From assembly GCF_030433895.1 (NCBI RefSeq), contig NZ_JARUXE010000033.1, positions 1 to 52,191 of the forward strand: a stretch of 52,191 nt of DNA, given 5' to 3'. This document shows positions 16,269 to 23,787 of this stretch, piece by piece. How positions within the stretch are numbered: the stretch's first letter is position 1; every line of letters starts with the position of its first letter. A program made the translations under genes and the position numbers. Origin of the DNA: Arthrobacter sp. PsM3 (GTDB lineage: Bacteria; Actinomycetota; Actinomycetes; Actinomycetales; Micrococcaceae). The notes beneath the pieces are model-generated. The model saw only the letters and a program-made list of their open reading frames with translations. It was not told where the DNA came from and searched no databases.

Positions 16269-17147
16269 ATGTGTGAAGAGCACCATCCCGCGTTGCCTGC
16301 CGCTCCGGGGCGCCGGGCGGCATTGGGACTCCTCGGTGTCTCCCTTGCGGCAGCCTTGGGCGCCTGTTCAGCCCCGGAATCCACAACGGCGTCTGCAGTG
16401 GCCCCGCTTGCCTCGCTTTCCGGGGGGCCGCTGCCCGCGGTGCTGAGCGCCGGGCGGTCAAACGTCCCGGGTCCGGCGGTTCCCGCGGCACTGCGGCGTC
16501 CGGGCAGCAAAAGCATCCGGCATGGCTTCATTCCCGATTTCAAGCTGCCACCGGTCCAGAACGGACTCGCTCCCGTCCTCACCAGGATTAACACGAAACA
16601 TCCTGTCGTGTTCCTGACCATTGACGACGGCGTCACGAGGACCCCGGAGATGGTGGGGCTCATGGCCGACTATGACTATCCCGCGTCCATCTTCCTCACT
16701 CGGAACTTCGTACAGGCGGATCCGGGCTTCTTCAAGCAGTTCGCCGCCCAGGGGAGCCTGGTGGAGAACCACACGGTCAGCCACAACGTCAACATGGTCA
16801 GTCAAATGGGATACCAGCAGCAGCTCGCGGAAATCAACGGCATGCAGGATTATGCCCGGCAGCAGTTCGGACGCAGCCCCACGCTGTTTCGTCCGCCCGG
16901 CGGCGCCTACTCCACCGCCATGCGGCAGGCAGTCGCGGCGGCGGGGTTGAAGGCGATCATCACGTGGGAAGCCAAGTCGAACGCCGGCAAGATGGACTAC
17001 CAGTACGGCAAGGCGTTGCGCCCGGGGGACATCGTGCTGATGCACTTCCGGCCCGAGTTCGCCGCCGACCTGGCCGCCTTCCGCGCCGCCCAGCTGGCCG
17101 CCGGCCTTGAAGTCGTGCTGCTCGAGGATTTCCTCGGCGTCGCCTGA
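16269..17147 (+). CDS. Polysaccharide deacetylase (NodB-type) lipoprotein
   Basis: A 292-residue exported carbohydrate esterase family 4 protein. The N-terminus has paired arginines before a hydrophobic run and a lipobox LGAC around residue 33, so it is probably a lipoprotein, perhaps Tat-exported. NodB motifs: VVFLTIDDG (metal and catalytic Asp), ENHTVSHN (the two metal-binding His), FRPPGGAYS and a late DIVLMHFRPE. It likely removes N- or O-acetyl groups from wall peptidoglycan or a polysaccharide; the substrate is not determined. A -10-like TAGTCT lies near 16228. Confidence 0.9.
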   Translation: MCEEHHPALPAAPGRRAALGLLGVSLAAALGACSAPESTTASAVAPLASLSGGPLPAVLSAGRSNVPGPAVPAALRRPGSKSIRHGFIPDFKLPPVQNGLAPVLTRINTKHPVVFLTIDDGVTRTPEMVGLMADYDYPASIFLTRNFVQADPGFFKQFAAQGSLVENHTVSHNVNMVSQMGYQQQLAEINGMQDYARQQFGRSPTLFRPPGGAYSTAMRQAVAAAGLKAIITWEAKSNAGKMDYQYGKALRPGDIVLMHFRPEFAADLAAFRAAQLAAGLEVVLLEDFLGVA

Positions 17148-17201
17148 GCCATCCCCGGCGCAGGCCCTGCCAATGTCGGCGGATGAAAGTAGGCTCGGAC
17201 C

Positions 17202-17612
17202 ATGGATGTAGCCGCACTCCGGGATATCTGCCTCGGCTTTCCCGGCGCCTTCGAAGACTTCCCGTTCGGGCCGGAGACGTCCGTCTTCAAGGTGCGGGCC
17301 GCGGTGTCCGGCGGAACCCGCCAAGTAGCCAGGATGTTCGCCCTGTCCTCCATGGAGGAGGCCGACTTCTCGGTCAGCCTGAAATGCGAGCCCGCACTGG
17401 CCGAGCAACTGCGCGCCGCCCACCCCGAGATCACTGGAGCGTGGCATTTGAACAAGAAGCACTGGAACGGCGTGCGCCTGGACGGGTCGCTGCCCGATTC
17501 GATGGTCCGCGACATGGTGGAGGACTCCTACGACCTCGTGGTGGCGTCGCTGAACCGCCGCCAGCGGGAGCAGCTGGGCTGGGCGCGGCTGGCCGACGGC
17601 GGCCGGGCGTGA
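17202..17612 (+). CDS. MmcQ/YjbR family DNA-binding-like protein
   Basis: A 136-residue protein of the MmcQ/YjbR family, which has a CyaY-like fold and unknown function. Recognised pieces: CLGFPGAFEDFPFGPETSVFK, MFALSSMEEADFSVSLKC and the conserved HLNKKHWNGVRLDGSLP ending in a helical C-terminus. TAGGCT ends six bases before the ATG, a probable leaderless promoter. The stop overlaps the next GTG (GTGA), so the DUF1990 gene is translated with it. Confidence 0.88.
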   Translation: MDVAALRDICLGFPGAFEDFPFGPETSVFKVRAAVSGGTRQVARMFALSSMEEADFSVSLKCEPALAEQLRAAHPEITGAWHLNKKHWNGVRLDGSLPDSMVRDMVEDSYDLVVASLNRRQREQLGWARLADGGRA

Positions 17613-18154
17613 CCGCCCGGATCGCGGCCGGCGAGCTGAACTACAACGGGATCGGTTCCACAGAGCACGGCCCGCCGCCGGGGGGCGCCGACTGCCAGGT
17701 CACCCACGCCCACGTGGGCGAGGGAGTGGCCGCGTACCGGCGGGTGGCGCAAGGGATGCTGGCCTGGCAGCTGCAGCGGCGGGCCGGGCTGACGGTCCGT
17801 GCGGAATCCGAGGTCGTGGTCCCCGGCGCGCGCGTGGTGAGCGGCTTCGGCGTCGGGCCGTTCCGGGTCCATGCACCCTGCGAGGTAGTCTGGGTCCGCC
17901 GGCCGGTGCCGGGCGGGGCTCCGCAATCCGCGGGTTTCGGTTACGGGACCCTCCCCGGGCATCCGGTCCGCGGCGAGGAGGCCTTCGAGGTTTTCATCGA
18001 CGCGGGCGGCCGGGTCACCATCCGCATCACTGCCTTCGGCGTGCCGTCCAACTGGTTTTACGCCGCGGGCGGCGTCCTGACGCGGCGGGCGCGGCGGCAC
18101 ATCACTTCCCGCTACATTAAGAGTGCACAGGAACTGGCCGCAGCGGTGAACTGA
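17609..18154 (+). CDS. DUF1990 family protein
   Basis: A 181-residue protein with the DUF1990 pattern: LNYNGIGSTE at the N-terminus, GEGVAAYRRVAQGMLAWQLQ, VVVPGARVVSGFGVGPF, GFGYGTLPGHPVRGEEAF and FGVPSNWFYAAGG. Function is unknown. The GTG start forms a four-base overlap with the stop of the upstream MmcQ/YjbR gene, so co-translation is likely. Domain is complete. Confidence 0.87.
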   Translation: MTARIAAGELNYNGIGSTEHGPPPGGADCQVTHAHVGEGVAAYRRVAQGMLAWQLQRRAGLTVRAESEVVVPGARVVSGFGVGPFRVHAPCEVVWVRRPVPGGAPQSAGFGYGTLPGHPVRGEEAFEVFIDAGGRVTIRITAFGVPSNWFYAAGGVLTRRARRHITSRYIKSAQELAAAVN

Positions 18155-18166
18155 GAGCAGGCAGAA

Positions 18167-18769
18167 ATGCTGGATCAACAGACCCTTGACCGACTGTGGG
18201 ATTTCGATGACCCCGCGCTTTCGGAGGCCCGGTTCCGGGAAGCCTCCAACGATCCGTCCTACGACGCCGACGAGCGGGCGGAGCTCGCCACCCAGCTGGG
18301 CCGGGCCATCGGCCTGCAGGGCCGGTATGAGGAAGCCGATGTGCTGCTGGACGCGGTCGACGGCGACGAGCCCACCGTGGCGGTCCGGGTGCTGCTGGAA
18401 CGCGGTCGGGTGCTGAATTCCGGTGGCCACGCGGAAATGGCCGTGCCGCTCTTTGAACAGGCCGCCGAGCTCGCGGACCATCTGGGCGAGGAATTCCTGG
18501 CCGTGGACGCGCTGCACATGCTCGCCCTGGCCGACTCCGCCCACGCCGAAACCTGGACCCGCAGCGCCCTGGAGTACGCCTCCACGGTGCACGATGAACG
18601 GACCAAACGATGGCTGGTGGCACTGCACAACAACCTGGGCTGGACGTTGCATGATGCCGGCCGCTGCACGGAGGCGATGGTGGAGTTCCAGCTCGCGGAG
18701 CAGTGGGCCGAACGCGTCGGCACCCCGCGGCAGCAGGAACTGGCCCGGGAAGCGATCCAGGCCTGCTGA
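18167..18769 (+). CDS. TPR-like helical repeat protein
   Basis: A 200-residue all-helical protein lying 12 bases downstream of the DUF1990 gene. Repeating units such as TQLGRAIGLQGRYEEADVLL, ERGRVLNSGGHAEMAVPLFE and NNLGWTLHDAGRCTEAMVEF have TPR spacing of small and aromatic residues. No signal peptide or membrane segment. It probably serves as a protein-binding scaffold; no partner is evident. A palindromic repeat follows the stop. Confidence 0.8.
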   Translation: MLDQQTLDRLWDFDDPALSEARFREASNDPSYDADERAELATQLGRAIGLQGRYEEADVLLDAVDGDEPTVAVRVLLERGRVLNSGGHAEMAVPLFEQAAELADHLGEEFLAVDALHMLALADSAHAETWTRSALEYASTVHDERTKRWLVALHNNLGWTLHDAGRCTEAMVEFQLAEQWAERVGTPRQQELAREAIQAC

Positions 18770-18785
18770 CCCCGCCCCACAACTC

Positions 18786-18848
18786 CAATGCGGGGTCACT
18801 TACGGCCCGTAACGGCCCCCGCAATGGGCCGGATGTGACCCCGCGTTG
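18786..18848. repeat. Palindromic intergenic repeat, copy 2
   Basis: Arms 18786-18808 and 18826-18848 pair at 20 of 23 positions around a 17-base loop. The outer GCGGGGTCAC/GTGACCCCGC core is identical to copies 1 and 3, while the inner arm differs. It lies between two genes on the same strand. Confidence 0.85.
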
Positions 18849-18899
18849 TCCTGTTGCAAGAATGGAAGACCATCCCGCCACACCGAAAGGCACACTCCC

Positions 18900-19220
18900 G
18901 TGATCTTCATTGTCGTTAAATTCAAGGTCAAGCCCGACTGGTCGGAGCGTTGGCTAGGCCTCGTGGAGGACTTCACCCAGGCCACCCGGAAGGAACCGGG
19001 CAACCTCTGGTTCGACTGGTCCCGCAGCGTGGAGGATCCCAACGAGTTCGTCCTCGTCGAGGCGTTCCAGGACGACGCGGCCGGGGACCATGTCAACAGT
19101 GCACACTTCAAGCAGGCCATGGCGGACATGCCGCAGGCTCTGCTGGAAACCCCTCGGATCATCAGCCGCCAGCTCGACGGCGGCGGCTGGGACCGGATGG
19201 GCGAACTCACCATCGCGTAG
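18900..19220 (+). CDS. Antibiotic biosynthesis monooxygenase (ABM) domain protein
   Basis: A 106-residue ferredoxin-like dimeric ABM protein of the quinol-monooxygenase/YgiN type. It begins IFIVVKFKVKPDWSERWL and has the conserved EPGNLWFDWSRSVEDPNEFVLVEAF (in two overlapping parts) and a HVNSAHFKQAM helix. Such proteins are cofactor-free oxygenases or stress proteins; the substrate is unknown here. The start is GTG with CGAAAGG nine bases upstream. DUF503 follows after 14 bases. Confidence 0.87.
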   Translation: MIFIVVKFKVKPDWSERWLGLVEDFTQATRKEPGNLWFDWSRSVEDPNEFVLVEAFQDDAAGDHVNSAHFKQAMADMPQALLETPRIISRQLDGGGWDRMGELTIA

Positions 19221-19234
19221 GAGGGATGAGCGCC

Positions 19235-19528
19235 ATGTGGATCGGCTGGATTGAGTTCGATGTCCTCCTCGGCGACGTTCACAGCCTGAAGGAGAAACGC
19301 TCCGTACTGCGTCCGGTGCTCGCAGAGCTCAAACGCCGCTTCGACGTCTCCGTGACTGAGGCCGGACTGCACGACCAGTACCGCCGCACCGAGATCGGCG
19401 TCGGGCTGGTCGCGGCGGACCGGGCGCATCTGATCGAGGTGCTGGCCGCCGTCGACCGCTTCATGGCCGCACGCCCCGAACTGGAACTGCTCAGCGCCCG
19501 CCAGCGAGAACTCCGCAGCGACGACTGA
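19235..19528 (+). CDS. DUF503 (YlxP-like) protein
   Basis: A 97-residue DUF503 protein of the YlxP type. It starts MWIGWIEFDVLLGDVHSLKE, then KRSVLRPVLAELKRRFDVSV and a conserved IGVGLVAADRAHL strand. Family members are small, soluble and often associated with translation genes, function unknown. The ATG at 19235 is preferred over one nine bases earlier because GGAGGG at 19220-19225 then has proper spacing. A palindromic repeat starts six bases after the stop. Confidence 0.87.
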   Translation: MWIGWIEFDVLLGDVHSLKEKRSVLRPVLAELKRRFDVSVTEAGLHDQYRRTEIGVGLVAADRAHLIEVLAAVDRFMAARPELELLSARQRELRSDD

Positions 19529-19533
19529 AAAGA

Positions 19534-19596
19534 CAACGCGGGGTCACATTGCGCCCATCCCTGAGGGATTTATGGGCGCGATGTGACCCCGCGTTG
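19534..19596. repeat. Palindromic intergenic repeat, copy 3
   Basis: Arms 19534-19558 and 19572-19596 pair at 24 of 25 positions around a 13-base loop. The inner stem GCGCCCAT/ATGGGCGC replaces the ACGGCCCAT type of copy 1 with matched changes on both sides. It sits in the 83-base gap between converging DUF503 and purL and could serve as terminator for both. Confidence 0.88.
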
Positions 19597-19611
19597 CTTG
19601 GTGGGGGTGGG

Positions 19612-21951
19612 CTAGCCGAAGTACTTCGGCAGGGTGGCCTCGTGGGCTTCGCGGAGCGCGTCGAGGTTCATGGTCTCGACGCCGGTGATCTCCAGCGTGC
19701 CGCCCTCCGCGTCCACGACGCCGATCCGCAGGTGCGGGAAGCCGCGGGCGGTGCACATGTCCGTGAAGCGGATCTCCTCGGAGCGGGGCACGGCCACGAT
19801 GGCCCGGCCCTGGGTCTCGGAGAACAGCGCCGTGAACAGGTCCACGCCGTCGCGGTCCAGGACATCCTGCAGCGCGATCCGGGCGCCCGCGCCGTAGCGC
19901 AGCGAGGACTCCACGAGGGCCGCCGCGAGGCCGCCTTCGGAGAGGTCGTGCGCGGAGTCCACCATGCCGTCGCGGGAGGCGTTGATCAGGATCTCGCCGA
20001 GGGCGCGTTCGGCGTCGAGGTCAACCTTGGGCGGCAGACCGCCGAGGTGGCCGCGCATGTTGGACCATTCCGAACCGTCCAGTTCGGCCGCCGTCGTGCC
20101 GAGCAGATAGATGGCCTGGCCGTCCTCGCGCCAGCCCGACGGCGTGCGGCGGGCGACGTCGTCGAACTTGCCGAGCACTGCCACCACGGGGGAGGGGTGG
20201 ATGGGGGTGCTGCCGGTCTGGTTGTACAGCGAGACGTTGCCGCCGGTGACCGGGATGCCCAGCACCATGCAGGCGTCGGACAGGCCCCGGATGGCCTCGG
20301 CGAGCTGCCACATCACGTCGGGATCCTCGGGGGAGCCGAAGTTCAGGCAGTCACTGACCGCCATCGGCACGGCCCCGGAGGTGGCGACGTTGCGGTACGC
20401 CTCGGCGAGGGCCAGCTGTGCGCCGTGGTACGGGTCCAGGTAGGTGTAGCGGCCGTTGGCGTCGGTGGCCAGGGCCACTCCCAGCCCGGTCTCCTCGTCC
20501 ACCCGGACCACGCCGGCGTCGTCCGGGAAGGCCATGGCGGTGTTGCCGCCGACGTAGCGGTCGTACTGGTTGGTGATCCAGGACTTGTCGCACATGTTCG
20601 GTGAGGCGACGAGTTCGGTGATGGCGGCGGCCAGGTCCGCGGGGGCGGACGGACGGCCGGCATCCTGTACGGACCCGGTGAAGGCATCGGCCTGGACGGC
20701 GTCCTGCCACTCGGGGCGGGCGTACGGGCGGTCGTAGACCGGACCGTCGTGGGCCACGGTGCGCGGGTCGACGTCGACGATGACCTCGCCTTCCCACGTG
20801 ATGATCAGGCGGCCGGTGTCGGTCACCTCGCCCAGCCAGGAGTACTCCACGGCCCACTTGTCCATGACCGCTTCAAACGCGGCGACGTTCTCCGGGGTGA
20901 CCACGGCCATCATGCGTTCCTGCGACTCGGACATCAGGATTTCGCCCGGGGTCAGGGTGGGGTCGCGGAGCAGGACGGAGGTCAGCTCCACTTCCATGCC
21001 GCCATCGCCGTTGGATGCGAGCTCGGACGTGGCGCAGGAGATGCCCGCGGCGCCGAGGTCCTGGATGCCCTCAACCAGGGAGCCCTTGAACAGCTCGAGG
21101 CAGCACTCGATCAGGACCTTCTCGGCGAAGGGGTCGCCGACCTGGACGGCGGGGCGCTTGGACGGTTTGGTGTCGTCGAAGGACTCCGAGGCCAGCACGG
21201 AGGCGCCGCCGATGCCGTCGCCGCCGGTGCGGGCGCCGAAGAGCACCACCTTGTTGCCCTTCCCGGAGGCGTTGGCGAGGCGGATGTCCTCGTGCCGCAT
21301 GACGCCGACGGCGAGGGCGTTGACCAGCGGGTTGCCCTGGTACACGGAATCGAAGACCATTTCGCCGCCGATGTTCGGCAGGCCCAGGGAGTTCCCGTAG
21401 CCGCCGATGCCGGCCACCGCGCCGTGCATGACGCGGGCGGTGTCCGGGTGGTCGATGGCGCCGAAACGCAGCGGATCCATCACGGCCACCGGGCGGGCGC
21501 CCATCGAAATGATGTCCCGGACGATGCCGCCAATGCCGGTTGCGGCACCCTGGTACGGCTCCACGAACGACGGCGAGTTGTGGGACTCGATCTTGAACGT
21601 CACGGCCCAGCCGTCGCCCAGGTTCGTGACACCGGCGTTTTCGCCGATGCCCACGAGCATGTCCTTCTTCATCTCGTCGGTCACCTTTTCGCCGAACTGG
21701 CGCAGGTGGTTCTTCGAGGACTTGTAGGAGCAGTGCTCGCTCCACATCACGGAATACATGGCGAGTTCCGCGCCGGTCGGGCGGCGGCCCAGGACCTTGA
21801 CGACCTCATCGAACTCGTTCTGCTTCAGGCCCAGCTCGGCCCAGGGGAGTTCGACGTCCGGGGTCTTGGCCGCGTTCTCGACGGTGTCGATGTTGAACTT
21901 CTTGGGCTCGGTGGCGGTGCCGGCCGTCCGGCCAGTCGACGTCTCCGTCAT
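19612..21951 (-). CDS. purL: Phosphoribosylformylglycinamidine synthase, large subunit
   Basis: Catalytic subunit of the three-part FGAM synthase (PurS-PurQ-PurL), which amidates FGAR with ATP and PurQ-derived ammonia in purine synthesis. The 779-residue length is that of the small, multi-subunit PurL. Signatures: MYSVMWSEHCSYKSSK, VTFKIESHNSPSFVEPYQGAATG (in parts), GGIVRDIISMGARPVA, DGIGGASVLASE, the second half-repeat around FGSPEDPDVMWQL, and the late VDSAHDLSEGGLA. The ATG overlaps the purQ stop by four bases. Confidence 0.98.
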   Translation of the reverse strand: MTETSTGRTAGTATEPKKFNIDTVENAAKTPDVELPWAELGLKQNEFDEVVKVLGRRPTGAELAMYSVMWSEHCSYKSSKNHLRQFGEKVTDEMKKDMLVGIGENAGVTNLGDGWAVTFKIESHNSPSFVEPYQGAATGIGGIVRDIISMGARPVAVMDPLRFGAIDHPDTARVMHGAVAGIGGYGNSLGLPNIGGEMVFDSVYQGNPLVNALAVGVMRHEDIRLANASGKGNKVVLFGARTGGDGIGGASVLASESFDDTKPSKRPAVQVGDPFAEKVLIECCLELFKGSLVEGIQDLGAAGISCATSELASNGDGGMEVELTSVLLRDPTLTPGEILMSESQERMMAVVTPENVAAFEAVMDKWAVEYSWLGEVTDTGRLIITWEGEVIVDVDPRTVAHDGPVYDRPYARPEWQDAVQADAFTGSVQDAGRPSAPADLAAAITELVASPNMCDKSWITNQYDRYVGGNTAMAFPDDAGVVRVDEETGLGVALATDANGRYTYLDPYHGAQLALAEAYRNVATSGAVPMAVSDCLNFGSPEDPDVMWQLAEAIRGLSDACMVLGIPVTGGNVSLYNQTGSTPIHPSPVVAVLGKFDDVARRTPSGWREDGQAIYLLGTTAAELDGSEWSNMRGHLGGLPPKVDLDAERALGEILINASRDGMVDSAHDLSEGGLAAALVESSLRYGAGARIALQDVLDRDGVDLFTALFSETQGRAIVAVPRSEEIRFTDMCTARGFPHLRIGVVDAEGGTLEITGVETMNLDALREAHEATLPKYFG

Positions 21952-22712
21952 TTGTTGTCTCCCACGATCTTGTTCAGTACAGAGGTGAAGAAGCCCAGGC
22001 CCTCGGTCCCGGAGCCGATTTCGGGGCCGAACCCGGCTTCCACCGCGTGCTCCGGATGCGGCATGAGGCCAACGACGTTGCCCGCGGGGTTGGAGATACC
22101 GGCGATGTCGCGGCGGGAGCCGTTCGGGTTGAAACCGACATAGCGGAACACCACGCGGCCCTCCGCCTCCAGGGCATCGAGGGTCTTCTCGTCCGCGATG
22201 TACTGGCCGTCCTGGTTCTTCAGTGGCACCGTGATTTCCTGGCCGCCGGCGTAGTCGCGGGTCCAGGCGGTGGTGTTGTTCTCCACGCGCAGGATCTGGT
22301 CGCGGCACATGAACTTCAGGTGGTCATTCTTGATCATCGAGCCGGGCAGCAGGTGCGATTCGGTGAGGATCTGGAAGCCGTTGCAGATGCCCAGGACGGG
22401 CAGCCTGGCGTCCGAATTGGCGGCATCGATGATCTTGGACATCAGCGGCGCGAACCGGGCGATCGCGCCGGCACGGAGGTAATCCCCATAGGAGAAACCG
22501 CCGGGAATCACGACGGCGTCAACGTCGCCGAGGGTGGTGTCGGCGTGCCACAGTTCAACCGGTGTGGCGCCGGCCAGCCGGACCGCGCGGGCCGCGTCGC
22601 GGTCGTCCAGGGTTCCGGGGAACGTGATGACGCCGATCTTTGCACCGGCGAGCCTGCGAGCACCAGCAGCGTCTGCGGTGACGGCTTCGCCGATCAGGGG
22701 GAGTTCAGTCAT
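21948..22712 (-). CDS. purQ: Phosphoribosylformylglycinamidine synthase, glutaminase subunit
   Basis: Class I glutamine amidotransferase that feeds ammonia to PurL. It has 254 residues, somewhat long because of an N-terminal extension of about 24 residues before IGVITFPGTLDDRDAARAV. The catalytic Cys is in LPVLGICNGFQIL, and the His/Glu pair in GLMPHPEHAVE. PGGFSYGDYLRAGAIA is typical of PurQ. A one-base gap separates it from purS and a four-base overlap joins it to purL. A later start inside the extension is possible. Confidence 0.97.
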   Translation of the reverse strand: MTELPLIGEAVTADAAGARRLAGAKIGVITFPGTLDDRDAARAVRLAGATPVELWHADTTLGDVDAVVIPGGFSYGDYLRAGAIARFAPLMSKIIDAANSDARLPVLGICNGFQILTESHLLPGSMIKNDHLKFMCRDQILRVENNTTAWTRDYAGGQEITVPLKNQDGQYIADEKTLDALEAEGRVVFRYVGFNPNGSRRDIAGISNPAGNVVGLMPHPEHAVEAGFGPEIGSGTEGLGFFTSVLNKIVGDNK

Positions 22713-22713
22713 C

Positions 22714-22965
22714 TCAGGCCCCGACGACCTCGACGTTGACGACGTCCTCGATGACCGGGTTGGACAGCAGGGTCTCTGCGGCGTTCCGGGCCTGGGCCAG
22801 GATCTCCTCGGTCACCTCGCCGTCTACGGTGAGTTCAAAGCGCTTGCCCTGGCGGACAGCGCTAAAAGCGGTGAAGCCCAGCCGGGGGAGTGCACCCACG
22901 ATGGCCTTCCCCTGCGGGTCGAGAATCTCGGGCTTGGGCATGACGTCGACAACGATCCGGGGCAT
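22714..22965 (-). CDS. purS: Phosphoribosylformylglycinamidine synthase subunit PurS
   Basis: Small 83-residue subunit that bridges PurQ and PurL. It reads PRIVVDVMPKPEILDPQGKA with GALPRLGFTAFSAVRQGKRF and ends in EDVVNVEVVG, the standard PurS pattern. The ATG at 22965 has GGAG six bases upstream and is preferred over an earlier in-frame start. It is the first gene of the leftward purSQL operon. Confidence 0.96.
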   Translation of the reverse strand: MPRIVVDVMPKPEILDPQGKAIVGALPRLGFTAFSAVRQGKRFELTVDGEVTEEILAQARNAAETLLSNPVIEDVVNVEVVGA

Positions 22966-23176
22966 CCGGCAACTCCTGTGCGTGAGCATTGGGTAAGGGC
23001 GCAGCGGAGTGATGCCGTCTCACGCCGGTCCGCTGTGTGGTGAGGACAACGTGAAGGGGCGCTCCGCGAGCTTGCACGCCCATTCTACCGGCCACGGTGC
23101 GTCCGGCCGCATTCGGGCTGGGAGTGTGAACGTTGACCGCCCGGGCGCCGGGGCGGGGCGCCGGGACAGGGCCCTC

Positions 23177-23195
23177 GGTGACAGGTCCTGTCACC
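23177..23195. promoter_or_regulatory. 19-bp perfect palindrome between purS and a small membrane protein gene
   Basis: GGTGACAGG and CCTGTCACC flank a single central T. The site is in the divergent region 22966-23252 and about 20 bases left of the probable -10 of the rightward gene. Size and symmetry fit an operator for a dimeric regulator. No regulator can be named. Confidence 0.55.
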
Positions 23196-23252
23196 CGTGT
23201 GACCGGCGACGACGCTATGGTCACTGCGGTGCCCCGTCAGTAGCATGTGCAT

Positions 23253-23438
23253 ATGGCTGAGAAAACGAAATCCGTGCTTTTGCCCGTTGTTGCTGCAGCC
23301 GTTTTCGCCGGCCTCGGGCGTATGGTCCTGCAGAAGGTCAGGGCGGACCGGAGGGCCAGGGAAAGCAATGTGGCCGGGCCCCTCGATGCGAAGACCCGGG
23401 CCTGGATCAGCGAAGTTGTCAGGACTCCGCGCCAGTAG
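23253..23438 (+). CDS. Small membrane-anchored protein
   Basis: A 61-residue protein: MAEKTKS, one hydrophobic segment VLLPVVAAAVFAGLGRMVL (about residues 8-27), then a basic tail RADRRARES and a soluble C-terminus. No known domain. The ATG at 23253 is chosen because TAGCAT (23241-23246) ends six bases before it, suggesting leaderless expression; a GTG six bases upstream would lie within the promoter. It is divergent from purS and may share the 19-bp palindrome for regulation. Coding status is supported by codon pattern and topology only. Confidence 0.6.
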   Translation: MAEKTKSVLLPVVAAAVFAGLGRMVLQKVRADRRARESNVAGPLDAKTRAWISEVVRTPRQ

Positions 23439-23441
23439 CGG

Positions 23442-23567
23442 GCAGGGGCCGCCCGGCTCCCCCAGCTCGGTTGGGCCGACAGGGCCCCCAGCTCGAGCAG
23501 GGGCCGCCCGGCTCCCCCAGCTCGGTTGGGCCGACAGGGCCCCCAGCTCGGCTGCCCCGACAGGGCC
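23442..23567. repeat. 55-bp tandem repeat, two copies plus a partial
   Basis: The unit starting GCAGGGGCCGCCCGGCTCCC begins at 23442 and again at 23497, nearly identical. A third, partial unit (CCCCGACAGGGCC) follows. It carries GGGCC/GGCCC pairs able to fold into hairpins. It lies between the small membrane protein and the subtilase and does not look coding in any frame. Confidence 0.75.
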
Positions 23568-23591
23568 GTCCGCGCCCCTCCGGCGCAGCCG

Positions 23592-23787
23592 GTCAATAGA
23601 GTGTTGTCGAATTGATTGACAAATTTTGATTTCCTCTTTGTGTTCTATGTCATATTCGGCTCTCAGTCTGTACTGTATGAATCGGCTGGTATCCGTCGGG
23701 GCCGTGAGAGTCTCAGCTTTTTATGTCCTGCCAGCCGTTGACCCGGCAGTAAGGTCGGGACCGTTCCTTATGAAAGGTTCAACACAC
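23592..23787 (+). promoter_or_regulatory. A/T-rich promoter region of the subtilase
   Basis: A sharp drop in GC content between 23592 and 23690. A consensus -35 TTGACA is at 23616-23621, but no -10 stands at ideal spacing (TATGTC at 23646 is 24 bases away). GTCAAT (23592) and ATTGAC (23615) form a spaced inverted repeat that could bind a regulator. Confidence 0.4.

Noticed and set aside
20749..22143. A 464-residue open frame on the plus strand over purL and purQ.
   Set aside because: It is antisense to unmistakable purL and purQ and has the Gly/Val/His-rich composition of a shadow frame.
23442..23567. The 55-bp tandem units as a CRISPR array.
   Set aside because: The units are contiguous with no unique spacers and there are no cas genes in the window.
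23626..23769. An N-terminal extension of the subtilase frame upstream of 23770.
   Set aside because: It covers the A/T-rich promoter with TTGACA and would precede the signal peptide, which begins after 23788.
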